From Clostridia bacterium (lineage in GTDB: Bacteria; Bacillota; Clostridia; Christensenellales; Aristaeellaceae), in NCBI GenBank assembly GCA_900769075.1, contig CAAGFE010000072.1, positions 1 through 22,160 of the forward strand: a stretch of 22,160 nucleotides of DNA, in the 5' to 3' direction. The translations under genes and the position numbers were made by a program. Under the pieces are notes generated by a model. That model was not told the DNA's origin and did no database searches. It saw only the letters and a list, made by a program, of their open reading frames with translations. Shown piece after piece: positions 6,784 through 13,788 of the stretch (positions within the stretch are counted from its first letter, which is position 1; each line of letters starts with the position of its first letter).

Positions 6784-7632
6784 ATGGTTAAGATCATTGC
6801 TGACAGCACCTGTGACCTCTCCCCTGAGCTGATCCAACGCTACGACATTGATATTCTGCCCCTGCATATCATCCTGGGCGAGCAGGATTACCTGGACGGG
6901 CAGGGCTTGACGCCCGATGACCTCTACCGCTGGTCGGATGCGCACCGCACCACCCCCAAGACCGCTGCCGTCGCCCTGGCGGACGTGATCGCCCTCCTGC
7001 GCCCCTATGTGGATGCGGGCCGTGAGGTGGTGTGCTTCACCATTTCCGCCAGCATGTCCTCCACCTATCAGGTGTTCTGCATGGCTGCGGAGCAGCTGAA
7101 CCCCGGCCTCGTCCATGTGATCGACTCGATGAACCTGTCCACCGGCATCGGTCTGCAGGTGATCACGGCGGCGGAAATGGCGCAGCAGGGCGCGAAGGCG
7201 GCGGAGATTGAGCAGCAGATGCTCTCCGACCGGGAACAGGTGCGCGCCTCCTTCGTGGTCGACACGCTGACCTACCTCCACCGCGGCGGCCGCTGCTCCA
7301 GCGTGGCGGCAATGATGGGCGGCGCGCTGAAGCTGCATCCCCGCATCGCCGTGGCGGAAGGCAAAATGTCCGCCGGGAAGAAGTACCGCGGACGGATGGA
7401 TCGCGTCATCCGCGATTACGTTGCCGACATGGAGGCCGAGCTGCTGCACGCCCGCAAGGAGCATGTTTTCATCACCCATTCCGGCTGCGACGAGAACACC
7501 ATCGCCGCGGTGTACGCCATGCTGGACAAGCTCCACCGCTTTGACGAGATTCATGTCACCCGGGCGGGCAGCGTGATCTCCAGCCATTGCGGCCCCGGCA
7601 CCCTGGGCGTTCTGTTCATTGCCGGAAACTGA
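6784..7632 (+). CDS. DegV family fatty-acid-binding protein
   Basis: A 282-residue DegV protein of typical length. The N-terminus IIADSTCDLSPEL is the DegV signature (DST/S-D-L). FTISASMSSTYQ (about 82-93) matches the conserved S-S/G-TYQ loop that holds the fatty-acid carboxylate. The HRGGRCSSVAAMMGGAL-KLHPRIAV segment (about 165-190) is the second conserved block. Such proteins bind a free fatty acid, and in Firmicutes some (FakB) present it to the kinase FakA. No fakA is seen here, so that role is only possible. AAAGGA precedes the ATG by seven bases. The PAP2 gene starts 20 bp after the stop and is probably co-transcribed, which makes a lipid-related pair. Confidence 0.93.
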   Translation: MVKIIADSTCDLSPELIQRYDIDILPLHIILGEQDYLDGQGLTPDDLYRWSDAHRTTPKTAAVALADVIALLRPYVDAGREVVCFTISASMSSTYQVFCMAAEQLNPGLVHVIDSMNLSTGIGLQVITAAEMAQQGAKAAEIEQQMLSDREQVRASFVVDTLTYLHRGGRCSSVAAMMGGALKLHPRIAVAEGKMSAGKKYRGRMDRVIRDYVADMEAELLHARKEHVFITHSGCDENTIAAVYAMLDKLHRFDEIHVTRAGSVISSHCGPGTLGVLFIAGN

Positions 7633-7652
7633 CCCTGCAAGGAGACATCCCC

Positions 7653-8357
7653 ATGAAACTTCGTCCCCCGGTGGTTGACTACCGCACGCTGCGGCTCAGC
7701 AACCTGCTCTCCCCGGCCTTCCGCCATGTGCTGCTTTTGCTGTATTGGCCGGCCTACCTGCTGTCCTTCATCCTGATCGAACGGCTCTGCCCGGCGCCGG
7801 CCTATCATACCGTCTGGTGCATGCTGGACGATCTGATTCCCTTCTGCGAGTGGTTTCTCTTCTCCTATGTGTCCTGGCATGTGTCCCTGCTGTGGATGTC
7901 GCTGTACACCCTGGCCTACGACATCGCTGCGTTCAGGCGATTCATGTGGAACCTGATCCTGACCACCGCCATCGCCATCGCCATCTACCTCATCTGGCCC
8001 AGCCAGCAGCTGCTGCGCCCCGATTTGTCCGCCCTGGGCCGGGAAAACCTGCTCACCAGGGCGGTCGGGCTGATCTACGCTGTGGATACCAACACCAACG
8101 TCTGCCCGAGCCTGCACTGCATCGGCGGCTTTGCCATCCTTTTTGCGGCGCTGGATATGCCCCGGTTCCGCACCCGGGGGGGGACGGTTTTCTTCGTGAT
8201 CTTCGCCCTGCTGATCTGCGCCTCCACCGTGTTCATGAAGCAGCATTCCGCCGTGGATTTCTTTGCCGCCTTGCCGGTGATCCTCATCGGTTGGTTTGCC
8301 TGCTACTTCCGCCCGTGGAAGAGGGCCTTCTCCCGCAAAAACGCTGTATGCGCATAA
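7653..8357 (+). CDS. PAP2-superfamily membrane phosphatase
   Basis: A 234-residue integral membrane protein with about six hydrophobic segments (roughly 25-42, 64-88, 98-115, 155-168, 177-193, 203-218). The second and third PAP2 motifs are seen as PSLH (152-155) and KQHSAVD (196-202). H155, H198 and D202 would be the catalytic and support residues. The SLH form of the motif is that of the inositol-phosphotransferase-like branch rather than classic PSGH. Substrates of the family are lipid phosphates or undecaprenyl pyrophosphate; this one cannot be told from sequence. The ATG at 7653 follows AAGGAG by eight bases, which excludes an upstream in-frame ATG inside degV. Pairing with degV suggests a lipid theme. 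Confidence 0.88.
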   Translation: MKLRPPVVDYRTLRLSNLLSPAFRHVLLLLYWPAYLLSFILIERLCPAPAYHTVWCMLDDLIPFCEWFLFSYVSWHVSLLWMSLYTLAYDIAAFRRFMWNLILTTAIAIAIYLIWPSQQLLRPDLSALGRENLLTRAVGLIYAVDTNTNVCPSLHCIGGFAILFAALDMPRFRTRGGTVFFVIFALLICASTVFMKQHSAVDFFAALPVILIGWFACYFRPWKRAFSRKNAVCA

Positions 8358-8396
8358 GAACAGTCCGGCACGCCGATCGGGGGTGTCGGACTGTTT
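8351..8396 (+). repeat. Direct repeat A: PAP2 gene end plus terminator
   Basis: This stretch begins in the last codons of the PAP2 gene (TGC GCA TAA) and runs through the terminator. It recurs in the same orientation at 8959-9004 with only a few changes, most of them in the loop. Confidence 0.75.
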
Positions 8397-8397
8397 C
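8359..8397 (+). terminator. Terminator of the degV-PAP2 operon
   Basis: ACAGTCCG (about 8360-8367) pairs with CGGACTGT (about 8387-8394), and further inner pairs continue through CAC/GTG with one G-U pair. TTTCTGTCT follows. It begins directly at the PAP2 stop codon, and an almost identical copy lies at 8968-9003. Confidence 0.8.
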
Positions 8398-8425
8398 TGT
8401 CTATGAGCCTGGCACGCCGCCGGGG

Positions 8426-8647
8426 GGCCGCTTTCGCGCGGCGAAGTGGGCCGCTTTCGCGCGGCGAAACGTAGGTTGCGCCAAGCGCGACGAGCGACAG
8501 CGATTGCTTGCAATCGCCAAGCGAAGCCTGGCGAACAAGGCCGCTTTCGCGCGGCGAAATGAAGGTCACGCGCAGCGTGACGAGCGACAACAATTGCATG
8601 CAATCGCGGAGCGAAGCCTGGGCACAAGGCCGCTTTCGCGCGGCGAA
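8426..8647. repeat. Tandem ~90-bp hairpin repeat array
   Basis: The 20-base motif GGCCGCTTTCGCGCGGCGAA occurs four times, at 8426, 8449, 8539 and 8628. Between the second and fourth copies are two full units, 8449-8538 (90 bp) and 8539-8627 (89 bp), flanked by partial ones. Each unit holds TTTCGC/GCGAAA, then a 7-bp stem ending in GAC followed by GAGCGAC, then a GCAATCGC arm and GAGCGAAGCCTGG or its variant. No open frame with a ribosome binding site uses it. It resembles dispersed hairpin repeats of gut clostridia. Confidence 0.8.
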
Positions 8648-8662
8648 AGCGGCGGAAAGCCG

Positions 8663-8696
8663 CCGGGGGGAATGCCAAAGAGTGCATTCCCCCCGG
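8663..8696. repeat. Perfect 13-bp inverted repeat
   Basis: CCGGGGGGAATGC (8663-8675) and GCATTCCCCCCGG (8684-8696) are exact reverse complements with an eight-base loop. No T tract follows on either strand. It sits at the right end of the tandem hairpin array. Confidence 0.85.
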
Positions 8697-8758
8697 ACCC
8701 CCTCGCGCTCCAAAGGCGTCGGAAAGCGGCTGCATTCATGGGCGGCTCTGGCTGCTCA

Positions 8759-8796
8759 GGATTGCTTTGAATTCCGCGAAAACGCGGAAGCAATCC
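8759..8796. repeat. Bulged inverted repeat
   Basis: GGATTGC (8759-8765) pairs with GCAATCC (8790-8796), and inside it TTCCGCG (8772-8778) pairs with CGCGGAA (8783-8789) around an AAAA loop. A six-base bulge lies on the left arm only. Confidence 0.75.
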
Positions 8797-8864
8797 ATCG
8801 CAGAATCGCCGCACGGCCCCTATGAGGCTGTGGTGCAGCCGCAAGGGGGCTGGGGGGACGCAGT

Positions 8865-8932
8865 AACTAAGCCTCCCTCACCGAGGGAGGTGGCATCCCG
8901 CTTGCGGGATGACGGAGGGAGCCTTCGGTTAA
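8865..8932. repeat. CTCCCTC-type dispersed intergenic element
   Basis: CCTCCCTC (8872-8879) pairs with GAGGGAGG (8883-8890). CATCCCGC (8894-8901) pairs with GCGGGATG (8904-8911). GACGGAGGGAG follows, which can also pair with the first CTCCCTC. The ends are imperfect inverted repeats (TAACTAAGCCTCCCTC against the reverse of GAGGGAGCCTTCGGTTA), as in small non-autonomous elements. Elements of this layout are familiar from gut Firmicutes genomes. Confidence 0.75.
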
Positions 8933-8958
8933 GGCTGCATTCATGGGCGGCTCTGCCT

Positions 8959-9004
8959 GCGCATAAAACAGTCCGGCACGCCGCGATGGTGTGTCGGACT
9001 GTTT
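8959..9004. repeat. Direct repeat B: copy of the PAP2 end and terminator
   Basis: This is a near copy of 8351-8396 that includes the GCGCATAA of the PAP2 stop region, although no PAP2 gene precedes it here. Read on the minus strand, the hairpin is followed by TTTT and serves the deacetylase gene. Confidence 0.75.
8965..9003 (-). terminator. Terminator of the polysaccharide deacetylase gene
   Basis: On the minus strand ACAGTCCG pairs with CGGACTGT, with inner CAC/GTG pairs. TTTTATG follows. It lies about 9 bp after the stop codon at 9012. Confidence 0.8.
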
Positions 9005-9011
9005 GCGTGCC

Positions 9012-9818
9012 TTACAGGGTGACCAGCTGCCCGGCGGGGATGCAGATCGGCGCGGCGTCGTTGACGCGGATCCAGCAATCGCGGCAGTTGGGGTTGAACA
9101 CGAAGGTGTTGTCCGCCGAGAACTCCAGGCGCTTGAAATCATCCATCGCGTCCATGAATTCAATGTTCGTGCAGTACCAGGTGTCCTCCCGGCCGCCCAC
9201 CAGCTTGCAGAAGGCTTCCATCGTGTCCCAGTTGTTCTTGTCGTCAAACTCGTAGGAATGGCCCCAGACGTACATCAGATACAGGTACTGCTGCTTGAAC
9301 AGCCCCACAAACTGCTCGCCCAGCTCCAGCAGCCGGGTGTTGTGGTGGCAGGTTGCCTGCCAGCGGTAGGGATTCTCCGGCAGGGCGAAATTGCCGCTGG
9401 AGCCCACCACCCGGCTGTAGCGGATACCGCACATGGGCAGCAGGTTCTCAATGTCCTTGGTGACGGAGCCGTTGGGGTAGCTCAGGCCCCGGACGGGATA
9501 GCCCACATAGCGCTCCAGCGCCCGGCGATCCTCCAGCACCTCATCCACCACGTTGGGCAGCGGGCAGCGGGCGATGGTCGGGTGCGTCACCGTGTGGCAG
9601 GCCACCTCATGCCCCTTGTACAGCTCGCGGATTTCCTCGGGCTGAATGCGCTTGGGGTCGTGGAACAAGCCGGTGTTGATGTGGAAGGTGCCCTTGATCC
9701 CGTACTTGTTGAACATCTCAATCAGCCGGCGATCCTGCTCCTTGCCGTCATCGTAGGACATGGTCAGCGCCTTGTGCTTGCCGCCGGGGAAACACTGATA
9801 GACCTTATTCATTGTCAT
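9012..9818 (-). CDS. Polysaccharide deacetylase family protein (CE4, NodB-like)
   Basis: A 268-residue protein without signal peptide or membrane helix. The NodB-type motifs are SYDDG (21-25, with base and metal aspartates D23 and D24), HEVACHTVTHP (70-80, metal histidines H75 and H79), SYPNG (113-117) and WGHSYEF (185-191). Family members remove N- or O-acetyl groups from amino sugars or plant polysaccharides. A cytoplasmic form next to a sugar transporter suggests action on imported oligosaccharide, which is inference. AGGAG lies four bases before the ATG at 9818 and ten before a second in-frame ATG at 9812, so the true start may be either. The gene is divergent from the transporter operon and may be co-regulated with it. 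Confidence 0.9.
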   Translation of the reverse strand: MTMNKVYQCFPGGKHKALTMSYDDGKEQDRRLIEMFNKYGIKGTFHINTGLFHDPKRIQPEEIRELYKGHEVACHTVTHPTIARCPLPNVVDEVLEDRRALERYVGYPVRGLSYPNGSVTKDIENLLPMCGIRYSRVVGSSGNFALPENPYRWQATCHHNTRLLELGEQFVGLFKQQYLYLMYVWGHSYEFDDKNNWDTMEAFCKLVGGREDTWYCTNIEFMDAMDDFKRLEFSADNTFVFNPNCRDCWIRVNDAAPICIPAGQLVTL

Positions 9819-9964
9819 TCATCTCCTGCATGGAATTGGGGTTTATATGATATTCGACCCGGAGCGGCGTTTTCCTGTCTGGACACAGGCGGCTTTTTTT
9901 GATCTGTTTCAAACCGTATTGTACATCCCGCCGATCGCAGGCAGGCCCATTGGGTCTTATCAAA

Positions 9965-9994
9965 TTTGTCCAACTTGTGCCCGGTTTCGTCCAA
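9965..9994 (+). promoter_or_regulatory. Two direct repeats 21 bp apart, possible activator site
   Basis: TTTGTCCAA (9965-9973) and TTCGTCCAA (9986-9994) share eight of nine bases and are exactly 21 bp apart, that is two helical turns. The second ends 15 bp before the -35 of the transporter promoter. Paired direct repeats with this spacing next to a -35 are typical for AraC-family activators, which commonly control LplB-type transporters. The regulator is not in the window. Confidence 0.45.
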
Positions 9995-10009
9995 TAAAAC
10001 CAGTAACTA

Positions 10010-10038
10010 TTTACAAATACGCCCATCAGAAATAGAAT
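10010..10038 (+). promoter_or_regulatory. Promoter of the sugar transporter operon
   Basis: TTTACA (10010-10015), 17 bp and TAGAAT (10033-10038) each match consensus at five of six bases. The leader is about 145 bases long and holds a possible hairpin (GGAATTGG 10100-10107 with CCGATTCC 10121-10128) before the ribosome binding site at 10178. Confidence 0.75.
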
Positions 10039-10190
10039 AACCTTAACAAAACACAATACACTCATGATGATTCATGGAATCTGGCAGGAAAAACGGGACG
10101 GAATTGGGCATCCCTTCAGGCCGATTCCTCATCAGCGGATGTGAATGCACCCCGTGTGCGTTTTCATATTCAGGCACAAGGAGGATAACC

Positions 10191-11147
10191 ATGAGCGAAA
10201 AAGTAAGCACCAATACGTCAATGCACGGCACCGGCAAGGAATACTGGCGGCGCCTTGGCGCAGACCTGCTGCGGGATAAATGGCTGTACCTGCTGCTGCT
10301 GCCCGGCCTGCTCTACTTCATCGTGTTCAAGTATCTGCCCATGTGGGGCATCGTGATCTCCTTTGAGAATTACGTCCCCTTCTCCGGCATCTTCGGCAGC
10401 GAATGGGTGGGCCTGAAGTGGTTTGAGTATTTCTTCAAGTTCCCGTCCTGGACGCGCTATCTGAAGAATACCCTGATCCTCTCCTTCATGAACCTGATCT
10501 TCTACTTCCCGGCGCCCATCATTCTGGCCCTGCTGCTCAATGAGATGCGCTCCCTGCGTTATAAGAAGATCCTCCAGACCTTCCTGTATGTGCCCCACTT
10601 CATCTCCATCGTCATCGTGGTGTCTATCACCATGATCCTCTTCGGACCCTCCGGCATCATCTACAAGCTGACCGAGAATATCCTGGGCTCCCCCATCAAC
10701 TATCTGGGCTCCCCCAACACGTTCCGCTGGATGATCGTGGGCCAGTCCATCTGGAAGGAAACCGGCTGGGGCACCATCATCTTCCTGGCCGCCCTGACCA
10801 ATGTGGACACCCAGCTCTACGAAGCCGCCATGGTGGACGGCGCGGGCCGTCTGCGCCGCCTGTGGCACATCACCCTGCCCGCCATCCGCTCCACCATCGT
10901 GCTGATGCTGATCCTCCGCATGGGCTCCGTGCTGGACACCGGGCATGACCACCTGATCCTGATGGCAAACTCCCTCAACCGCAGTGCCTCCCAGACGCTG
11001 GACGTGTTCGTGTACCAGCAGGGCCTGCAGCAGGGCCAGTTCTCCTACGCATCGGCGGTCGGCCTGATGAAATCCATCGTCAGCATCATCCTGGTTGTCA
11101 CGTCCAACAAGGTTGCGCACGCCCTGGGCGAATCCGGCCTGTACTAA
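10191..11147 (+). CDS. lplB: Carbohydrate ABC transporter permease, LplB type
   Basis: A 318-residue inner-membrane protein with about six transmembrane helices. The LplB-type start is clear (KWLYLLLLPGLLYFIVFKYLPMWGIVISFENY). The EAA loop that contacts the ATPase begins at E211 (EAAMVDGAGRLRRLWHITLPAI). It forms a heterodimer with the next gene product and moves oligosaccharides delivered by the binding protein. In Bacillus the closest relatives import rhamnogalacturonan oligosaccharides or act in related systems. The ATG at 10191 follows AAGGAGG by six bases; an earlier in-frame ATG at 10074 lacks one. No ATPase gene is in the operon, so a shared MsmX-type ATPase is expected elsewhere. Confidence 0.93.
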   Translation: MSEKVSTNTSMHGTGKEYWRRLGADLLRDKWLYLLLLPGLLYFIVFKYLPMWGIVISFENYVPFSGIFGSEWVGLKWFEYFFKFPSWTRYLKNTLILSFMNLIFYFPAPIILALLLNEMRSLRYKKILQTFLYVPHFISIVIVVSITMILFGPSGIIYKLTENILGSPINYLGSPNTFRWMIVGQSIWKETGWGTIIFLAALTNVDTQLYEAAMVDGAGRLRRLWHITLPAIRSTIVLMLILRMGSVLDTGHDHLILMANSLNRSASQTLDVFVYQQGLQQGQFSYASAVGLMKSIVSIILVVTSNKVAHALGESGLY

Positions 11148-11165
11148 GGAAAGGAGGATCAGAAG

Positions 11166-12140
11166 ATGAACAAGGATAAGAATCAGAAGAAAGACCCCTC
11201 CTCCACCCAGGAAAAGCAGAAGCAGAAGGTCATGGTTGGCTCCTCCGGTGCCGTGGGCAACGGCAACACCACCGCCGGCCGCATCTTCGATGTGTTCAAC
11301 TACATTTTCCTGACCCTGGTGGCCTTCACCACCATCGCCCCCTTCATCTACATCATCGGCGCTTCCTTCGCCACCGAGTATGAACTGGCCCAGCGCCCGC
11401 TGCTGATTATCCCCCATGACATCAGCTTCAACGCCTACGAGTATATCTTCTCCACCAACAAGATTCTCTCCGGCTTCAAGAACTCCATCCTCATCACCGT
11501 TGTCGGTACGCTGATCAACCTGTTCTTCACCGTCACCATGGCCTACGCCATCTCCAAGCCCCGGCTGCGCGGCCGCAACATCGTGCTGAACATGGTCATC
11601 TTCTCCATGTTCTTCGGCGGCGGCATGATTCCCAGCTACATCGTGGTGGCAAATCTGCTGAACCTGAAGGACACCTACTGGTCCGTCCTGCTGCCCGGCG
11701 CCATCAGCGCGTACAACATGATGATCGTCAAGAATTTCTTCCAGGGCATCCCCCAGGAGCTGGAGGAGTCCGCCTCCCTGGACGGCTGCACCGACGTGGG
11801 CATCCTGTGGAAGATCGTCCTGCCCCTGTCCCTGCCCGTGCTGGCCACCTTCGGCCTGTTCTATGCCGTCGGCCACTGGAACGCCTACTTCGGCGCGATG
11901 ATCTACATGTCCGGCGCCCGCGACAAGTGGCCGCTCCAGGTGCTGCTGCGTGAACTCATCATTCTGTCCAACTCCTCCGCGGGCGACATGGCCAATATGG
12001 ACCCCGAGTTCATCCAGCCGCCCGAGCAATCCGTCAAGATGGCGGTCATCGTGGTTTCCACCGTCCCGATCATGTGCATCTACCCCTTCCTGCAGAAGTA
12101 CTTCGTCAAGGGCGTCATGGTTGGCGCGCTCAAGGGCTGA
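11166..12140 (+). CDS. ytcP: Carbohydrate ABC transporter permease, YtcP/UgpE type
   Basis: A 324-residue second permease. Six helices are visible, beginning with IFDVFNYIFLTLVAFTTIAPFIYIIGASFAT. The EAA loop reads EESASLDGCTDVGILWKIVLPLSLPVL, which is the usual form for this half of the pair. The first 38 residues are unusual: a lysine- and glutamine-rich tail (MNKDKNQKKDPSSTQEKQKQK) followed by a Gly/Ser stretch, expected to be cytoplasmic and disordered. AAGGAGG lies eight bases before the ATG, and the gene begins 18 bp after lplB. Its C-terminus KGVMVGALKG is typical of the family. Confidence 0.93.
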   Translation: MNKDKNQKKDPSSTQEKQKQKVMVGSSGAVGNGNTTAGRIFDVFNYIFLTLVAFTTIAPFIYIIGASFATEYELAQRPLLIIPHDISFNAYEYIFSTNKILSGFKNSILITVVGTLINLFFTVTMAYAISKPRLRGRNIVLNMVIFSMFFGGGMIPSYIVVANLLNLKDTYWSVLLPGAISAYNMMIVKNFFQGIPQELEESASLDGCTDVGILWKIVLPLSLPVLATFGLFYAVGHWNAYFGAMIYMSGARDKWPLQVLLRELIILSNSSAGDMANMDPEFIQPPEQSVKMAVIVVSTVPIMCIYPFLQKYFVKGVMVGALKG

Positions 12141-12213
12141 TGCCAGGCAATTCTTCTCGGATTTTGGGCGGAGGCATCCGTCAAGATCATAAATTTATAA
12201 GGAGGTTCCCCCT

Positions 12214-13710
12214 ATGAAGAAGCTGGTCTCCCTGTTTCTGGCGCTGGCGATGATGCTGTCCATGGCATCCTTCGCCGCCGCGGAAGAACCCTTCACCATC
12301 ACTGTGATGCTGCCCGACATGAACGCACTGGTTGATGCGCAGCAGGAGAACAACCCCGTGCTGGAGGCCATTGAGGCCGCCACCGGCGTGCGGCTGCAGA
12401 TCATCTACGCCGCCAACTCCACCTACGGCGACTCCCTGAACACCACCCTGACCGATCCTTCCTCCAAGCAGCCCATGCTGATCGCCATGACCGACGCCCG
12501 CGGCACCACCATGATCAACAATGCCCGCGCCGGCGCGTTCTGGGATCTGACTGACTTCGTGAAGGATACCGAGACCTACCCGAACCTGGCTGGCTCCGCC
12601 GGCATCTACAACAACATCTCCATCGACGGCCGCATCTACGGTATCTACCGTACCCGTGCGTACCCCCGTGCCGGTATCTACTACCGCAAGGACATCGCTG
12701 CGCAGATGGGCATCACCAAGGTTCCCGAGACCCTCGAGGAGCTGACCGCCCTGGCCACCGCCCTGGCTTCCTACTCCAGCGATACCTACGCGCTGAACAT
12801 GTGCTCCTACACCGCCGGCACCATCAACGTGATCACCGTTGCCTTCGGCGCGCCCAACAACTGGGGCATCGACGAGAATGGCAACATCTACCCCGCCCAC
12901 AAGTCCCCCGCGTACCTCGAGGGCCTGAACTGGCTGCGTGACCTGTATAAGGCCGGCGGCATCGACCCCAACTTCCCCACCATCGACCCCACCCAGTGGG
13001 ACAACATCGAGCGCACCGGCAAGGCATTCATGCGCTTTGACTGCCTGGACAACTGCTACCGTCAGCAGGAATGGTTCGAGAAGAACGCGGGCGTGACCGA
13101 GCAGGTGTGGGAAATGGTCGGCGGCCTGAAGAAGGCTGACGGCTCCATCACCGTGTGGCCCCAGAACGCCGGCTTCTCCGGCGAAATCGTCGTGACCAAG
13201 GCCGTCAAGGAAGCAGATCTGCCCAAGGTCATGAAGTTCCTGGATTGGGTCAACGGCGCCGAAGGCCAGATGATGATCAACTGGGGCGTGAACGGCGTGA
13301 CCTACCTGCTGGACGAGGAAGGCTACCGCGTGGCGACCTCCGAGTACACCGAGGAAATGAGCAACAACTCCACCAAGTATCAGCACAGCCTGAACCAGCT
13401 GGGCATGAACGTCATGGGCGACCTGTGCGCACCCCTGCGCCAGAGCGAGCTGCGTGCCCGTTACGCCGAGCTGAACACCATCCTGACCCCCTACGCTGTG
13501 TCCGATCCCTGCTACCCCTTCGTGTCCGCTACCAACGTTGCTTTCGGCTCTCAGCTGAGCACCATCCTCTCTGACGCTGCTTGCCAGTACATCGCCGGCA
13601 TCATCGACCTGGATGCCCTGCAGGCTGCCTGGCAGCAGTGGGAAGAAGAGGGCGGCGCCATGGTGACCGAGGAGTACAACGAAGCCTATCACGCCTCCCT
13701 GGGCGAGTAA
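12214..13710 (+). CDS. Extracellular sugar-binding protein of the ABC transporter
   Basis: A 498-residue solute-binding protein of the large LipO/LplA type that goes with LplB/YtcP permeases. The signal peptide (MKKLVSLFLALAMMLSMASF) ends in AAA at 21-23 before EEPF. No cysteine is present there, so the usual lipoprotein anchor is missing. Typical features are GRIYGIYRTRAYPRAGIYYRKDIAAQMG (about 141-168), the aromatic ligand-binding segments and WVNGAEGQMMINWGVNG (about 347-363). It should bind oligosaccharides outside the membrane. It begins 73 bp after ytcP behind AAGGAGG, with a weak possible internal promoter around the ATAAATTTAT palindrome at 12189-12198. A terminator follows, which would raise its transcript level over that of the GH2 gene. 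Confidence 0.92.
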   Translation: MKKLVSLFLALAMMLSMASFAAAEEPFTITVMLPDMNALVDAQQENNPVLEAIEAATGVRLQIIYAANSTYGDSLNTTLTDPSSKQPMLIAMTDARGTTMINNARAGAFWDLTDFVKDTETYPNLAGSAGIYNNISIDGRIYGIYRTRAYPRAGIYYRKDIAAQMGITKVPETLEELTALATALASYSSDTYALNMCSYTAGTINVITVAFGAPNNWGIDENGNIYPAHKSPAYLEGLNWLRDLYKAGGIDPNFPTIDPTQWDNIERTGKAFMRFDCLDNCYRQQEWFEKNAGVTEQVWEMVGGLKKADGSITVWPQNAGFSGEIVVTKAVKEADLPKVMKFLDWVNGAEGQMMINWGVNGVTYLLDEEGYRVATSEYTEEMSNNSTKYQHSLNQLGMNVMGDLCAPLRQSELRARYAELNTILTPYAVSDPCYPFVSATNVAFGSQLSTILSDAACQYIAGIIDLDALQAAWQQWEEEGGAMVTEEYNEAYHASLGE

Positions 13711-13730
13711 GCTGAATCCCTGAATCTTCC

Positions 13731-13760
13731 GGGGCTGTCGTGCAAGCGGCAGCCCCTTTT
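13731..13760 (+). terminator. Terminator after the binding protein gene
   Basis: GGGGCTGTCG (13731-13740) pairs with CGGCAGCCCC (13747-13756) through ten pairs, one of them G-U, around a TGCAAG loop, with TTTT next. There is no room for a promoter before the GH2 gene at 13789, so read-through must feed it. Confidence 0.85.
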
Positions 13761-13788
13761 CCATGACGTCCCCACGGAGGAACAATCC

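Noticed and set aside
8426..8647. CRISPR array
   Set aside because: The repeats are hairpin-rich and about 90 bp long with related, not unique, sequence between motif copies, and no cas gene is present.
8303..8844. Several frames of 90-390 codons across the repeat island, with repeated peptides such as SPRESGL
   Set aside because: The repeated peptide comes from translating the hairpin repeats. There are no ribosome binding sites, and the frames run into the PAP2 gene.
9870..9899. CCTGT/ACAGG hairpin followed by seven T on the plus strand
   Set aside because: The stem is only five pairs and no plus-strand gene lies upstream, so I do not call it a terminator. It lies in the divergent region and remains unexplained.
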